A stretch of DNA of 6,392 bases, taken from contig CANGHQ010000111.1 of NCBI GenBank assembly GCA_947453585.1, forward strand, positions 1 to 6,392, read 5' to 3'. This document shows positions 4,518 through 6,392 of this stretch, piece after piece (position 1 is the first letter of the stretch; each line of letters begins with the position of its first letter). Below the pieces are notes generated by a model, which ran no database searches, was not told where the DNA came from, and saw only the letters and a program-made list of their open reading frames with translations. The position numbers and the translations under genes were made by a program. Origin of the DNA: Burkholderiales bacterium. GTDB lineage: Bacteria; Pseudomonadota; Gammaproteobacteria; Burkholderiales; Burkholderiaceae_C.

Positions 4518-5531
4518 ATGATCACTCCCGCACCCTTCCCCCTTGGCCGCCCGCGTCGCCTGCGCCGTGACACCTTCACCCGCAACCTGGTGCGCGAAAA
4601 CGCACTCACCGCGCACGACCTGATTTACCCGGTCTTTGTGGTCGAGGGCCAGGGCCAGCGCGTGCCCATCCATTCCATGCCCGGGGTAGAGCGCCTGAGC
4701 CTGGACTTGCTGCTGCCCGTGGCCGAAGCCTGCGCCAAGCTCGAAATCCCGGTGATGGCGCTGTTTCCGGTGATTGACACCTCGCTCAAAACCTATGACG
4801 GCTCCGAGGCGCTCAACCCCGACGGGCTGGTGCCGCGCATCGTGCGGGCGCTGAAAAAAGAGTTTCCCGGGCTGGGCGTGATGACCGATGTGGCGCTGGA
4901 CCCGTTTACCACCCACGGCCAGGACGGCCTGCCCGACACCCGCCCCGGCACTGAGGGCTACATCCTGAATGACGAGACCACCGCCGTGCTGGTGCAGCAG
5001 GCGCTCACGCAAGCGCGTGCCGGGGTAGACATCGTGGCGCCCAGCGACATGATGGACGGACGCATTGGCGCCATCCGCCAGGCACTGGAGGCCGAAGGCC
5101 TGGTGCACACCCGCATCATGGCCTACAGCGCCAAATACGCCAGCGCGTTTTATGGCCCGTTTCGCGACGCGGTGGGCTCGGCAGGCAACCTGGGCAAGGG
5201 CAACAAAAAGGTCTACCAAATGGACCCAGCCAACACCGACGAGGCGCTGCGCGAAGTGGCCATGGACATTGCCGAAGGCGCCGACATGGTGATGGTCAAA
5301 CCGGGCATGCCCTATCTGGACGTGGTGCGCCGCGTCAAGGACGAGTTCAAGGTGCCGACCTTTGCCTACCAGGTGTCGGGCGAATACGCCATGCTCAAGG
5401 CCGCAGCGCAAAACGGCTGGCTGGACCATGACGCGGTGATGTTGGAGAGCCTGCTGGCCTTCAAGCGGGCCGGTGCCGACGGCGTGCTGACCTACTTCGC
5501 CCTGGACGCGGCGCGCGCGCTCAAGGCCTGA
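4518..5531 (+). CDS. hemB: Porphobilinogen synthase (delta-aminolevulinic acid dehydratase)
   Basis: HemB condenses two 5-aminolevulinate molecules into porphobilinogen, the first common tetrapyrrole precursor, in the cytoplasm. The 337-residue length is typical. Both catalytic lysines are visible: Lys206 in YSAKYAS and the Schiff-base Lys261 in MVKPGMPYLD. The metal-site region reads DVALDPFTTHGQDG (124-137), with aspartates (Asp124, Asp128, Asp136) where zinc enzymes have cysteines. This is the zinc-independent class known from Pseudomonas aeruginosa, in which magnesium acts allosterically; Glu246 sits in the region of the family's allosteric magnesium site. The ATG at 4518 is chosen because it gives the usual N-terminus (PFPLGRPRRLRRD). 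An in-frame ATG at 4443 would add 25 residues with no family likeness. The gene is divergent from hemJ and followed by a CorA-type gene 44 bp downstream. Confidence 0.98.
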   Translation: MITPAPFPLGRPRRLRRDTFTRNLVRENALTAHDLIYPVFVVEGQGQRVPIHSMPGVERLSLDLLLPVAEACAKLEIPVMALFPVIDTSLKTYDGSEALNPDGLVPRIVRALKKEFPGLGVMTDVALDPFTTHGQDGLPDTRPGTEGYILNDETTAVLVQQALTQARAGVDIVAPSDMMDGRIGAIRQALEAEGLVHTRIMAYSAKYASAFYGPFRDAVGSAGNLGKGNKKVYQMDPANTDEALREVAMDIAEGADMVMVKPGMPYLDVVRRVKDEFKVPTFAYQVSGEYAMLKAAAQNGWLDHDAVMLESLLAFKRAGADGVLTYFALDAARALKA

Positions 5532-5540
5532 TCACCCCCG

Positions 5541-5562
5541 GGCCCGGCAGTGCGCCGGGGCC
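5541..5562 (+). repeat. GC-rich hairpin between hemB and corA, abutting the corA ribosome-binding site
   Basis: GGCCCGGC (5541-5548) pairs with GCCGGGGCC (5554-5562) as 8 base pairs with one bulged G and a 5-nt loop AGTGC. The stem ends immediately before AAGGAG, the corA Shine-Dalgarno. No T-run follows, so it is not a standard intrinsic terminator. It could limit readthrough from hemB, protect an mRNA end, or modulate access to the ribosome-binding site. Confidence 0.5.
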
Positions 5563-5568
5563 AAGGAG
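5563..5568 (+). promoter_or_regulatory. Shine-Dalgarno of the CorA-family gene
   Basis: AAGGAG is followed by a 7-nt spacer and the ATG at 5576. This strong site fixes the start of a reading frame that has no stop codon inside the window. It contrasts with hemB, which has none. Confidence 0.88.
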
Positions 5569-5575
5569 CTTGTCG

Positions 5576-6392
5576 ATGCGAATTTTTGCCATTCAGGGCG
5601 ACACGGTGCAGGAAAGCGATTCGCTGCACAGCCTGCAAGACGGCGGTCTGCCGCCCCAGGGCTTTGTCTGGATTGCCTGCGAACGCGCCGAGTTTGAGGC
5701 CCAGCTGGCGCTACTGCAAGCCGCCTTGCAAGCCCTGTGCGGCCTGCAAGTGCTGGACCTGCATGTGATGGATCTGCTCAACACGCAGCTGCCTTCGCAT
5801 TACGACTACACCTCGGAATACGACCTTTTGGTGTTTCGCCGACTGGCGGCGGGCGAGGGGGCTGAAGCGGCGCATGCCCACCACACCAAGCGCAGCGGGC
5901 CGCCGATCCTGCGGCACATTGACACCAGCCCGGTCGGCTTTGCCGTGATGGACCGGGTGTTGCTGACCGTTCACCCCGCCGACTGCGCGGTGCGCGACGG
6001 CTATGCAGCCAAGCTGCTGCTCAACGCCAGTGCCAAGTCGCACGCGGCCGGCGCCCATACGCCCAGCAGCTCGGCCGACCTGATGCTGCGCGTGGTCAAC
6101 CACATGGTTGACGGCTACCTGGCCTTGCGCCGAGAACTCACGCGCCAGCTCGACCACTGGCAGGCGCAGCTGCTCAACCCCAAAACCCGTTTCAACAACT
6201 GGGCGTCGCTGCTGGACGCGCGCTTGGCGCTGCACCAGCTCGACGAGGTGTGCGAAGACCAGCGCGCCAGCATCCAGGACTGGATCGAGGCGCTCAAGAC
6301 CTGGCCCGACCCGCAGGGCGACGCCGCCCTGCGCGAGCGCGAGCTGCTGCAGGTGCGCAGCCGCGATGTGCTCGAGCACATTGAGCGGGTAG
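5576..6392 (+). CDS. corA: CorA-family magnesium/divalent-cation transporter (3'-truncated)
   Basis: The frame is open from the ATG at 5576 to the window end, giving 272 codons of the N-terminal cytoplasmic part. CorA proteins are homopentameric channels that admit Mg2+ (and sometimes Co2+ or Ni2+) across the inner membrane. The visible part has the expected alpha/beta N-domain followed by long helices: LPPQGFVWIACERAEF (25-40), LDLHVMDLLNTQLPSHYDY (60-78), then SPVGFAVMDRVLLTVHPADC (118-137), and a helical, charge-rich stretch from ~167 (DLMLRVVNHMVDGYLALRREL) to the end (VRSRDVLEHIERV). The two C-terminal membrane helices and the diagnostic GMN motif would lie beyond the window, so the assignment rests on overall likeness to Burkholderiales CorA-like proteins. 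The gene follows hemB on the same strand and may be co-transcribed with it. The symbol is by family only. Confidence 0.86.
   Translation, partial: MRIFAIQGDTVQESDSLHSLQDGGLPPQGFVWIACERAEFEAQLALLQAALQALCGLQVLDLHVMDLLNTQLPSHYDYTSEYDLLVFRRLAAGEGAEAAHAHHTKRSGPPILRHIDTSPVGFAVMDRVLLTVHPADCAVRDGYAAKLLLNASAKSHAAGAHTPSSSADLMLRVVNHMVDGYLALRRELTRQLDHWQAQLLNPKTRFNNWASLLDARLALHQLDEVCEDQRASIQDWIEALKTWPDPQGDAALRERELLQVRSRDVLEHIERV

Noticed and set aside
4500..5429. Minus-strand reading frame (309 codons) inside hemB
   Set aside because: It lies antisense to an unambiguous hemB with both catalytic lysines. The frame is open because of GC-biased third positions.

Overview
The window looks chromosomal and comes from a high-GC betaproteobacterium, most likely Burkholderiales and probably close to Comamonadaceae. 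This is judged from recognisable protein sequences (S12 N-terminus, the HemB metal-site sequence, the HemJ-like and CorA-like proteins) and from the gene order; no database search was possible. The gene content is ordinary housekeeping. No phage, transposon, CRISPR or tRNA signal was seen. The least explained part is the 348-bp gap between hemJ and hemB.

Layout, left to right. Positions 1-167 (minus) hold the first 55 codons of rpsL (ribosomal protein S12), with a GTG start, a perfect Shine-Dalgarno and an AT-rich leader carrying an extended -10 promoter and a 5'-terminal palindrome. Positions 319-1485 (minus) encode a secreted D,D-carboxypeptidase (PBP5/6 class). Positions 1601-4169 (minus) are a compact run, transcribed hemJ, then a VanZ-family membrane protein, then a thioredoxin-like [2Fe-2S] ferredoxin, then an alpha/beta hydrolase; the gaps are 14 bp, a 4-bp ATGA overlap, and 6 bp. 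The carboxypeptidase gene follows after 115 bp and may have its own promoter.

On the plus strand, hemB (4518-5531) encodes porphobilinogen synthase with an aspartate-rich, zinc-independent type metal site. It is followed 44 bp later by a CorA-type magnesium transporter gene (5576 to the window end, 3'-truncated). Two haem-biosynthesis genes, an early step (hemB) and the protoporphyrinogen oxidation step (hemJ), are thus divergently arranged around one intergenic region.

That intergenic region holds an AT-rich island and, on the minus strand, a convincing intrinsic terminator (GC hairpin plus eight T) lying 65 bp before the hemJ start. Upstream of the terminator are three more hairpins and a plausible promoter. 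Together they suggest an undescribed small RNA of about 150 nt, or a transcription attenuator in the hemJ leader. One hairpin loop displays a UUUCCUCCCUG sequence that could pair with ribosome-binding sites. A second pattern is that hemJ, hemB and the ferredoxin gene all lack a Shine-Dalgarno and have a -10-like hexamer 6-7 nt before the ATG, as expected for leaderless transcripts.
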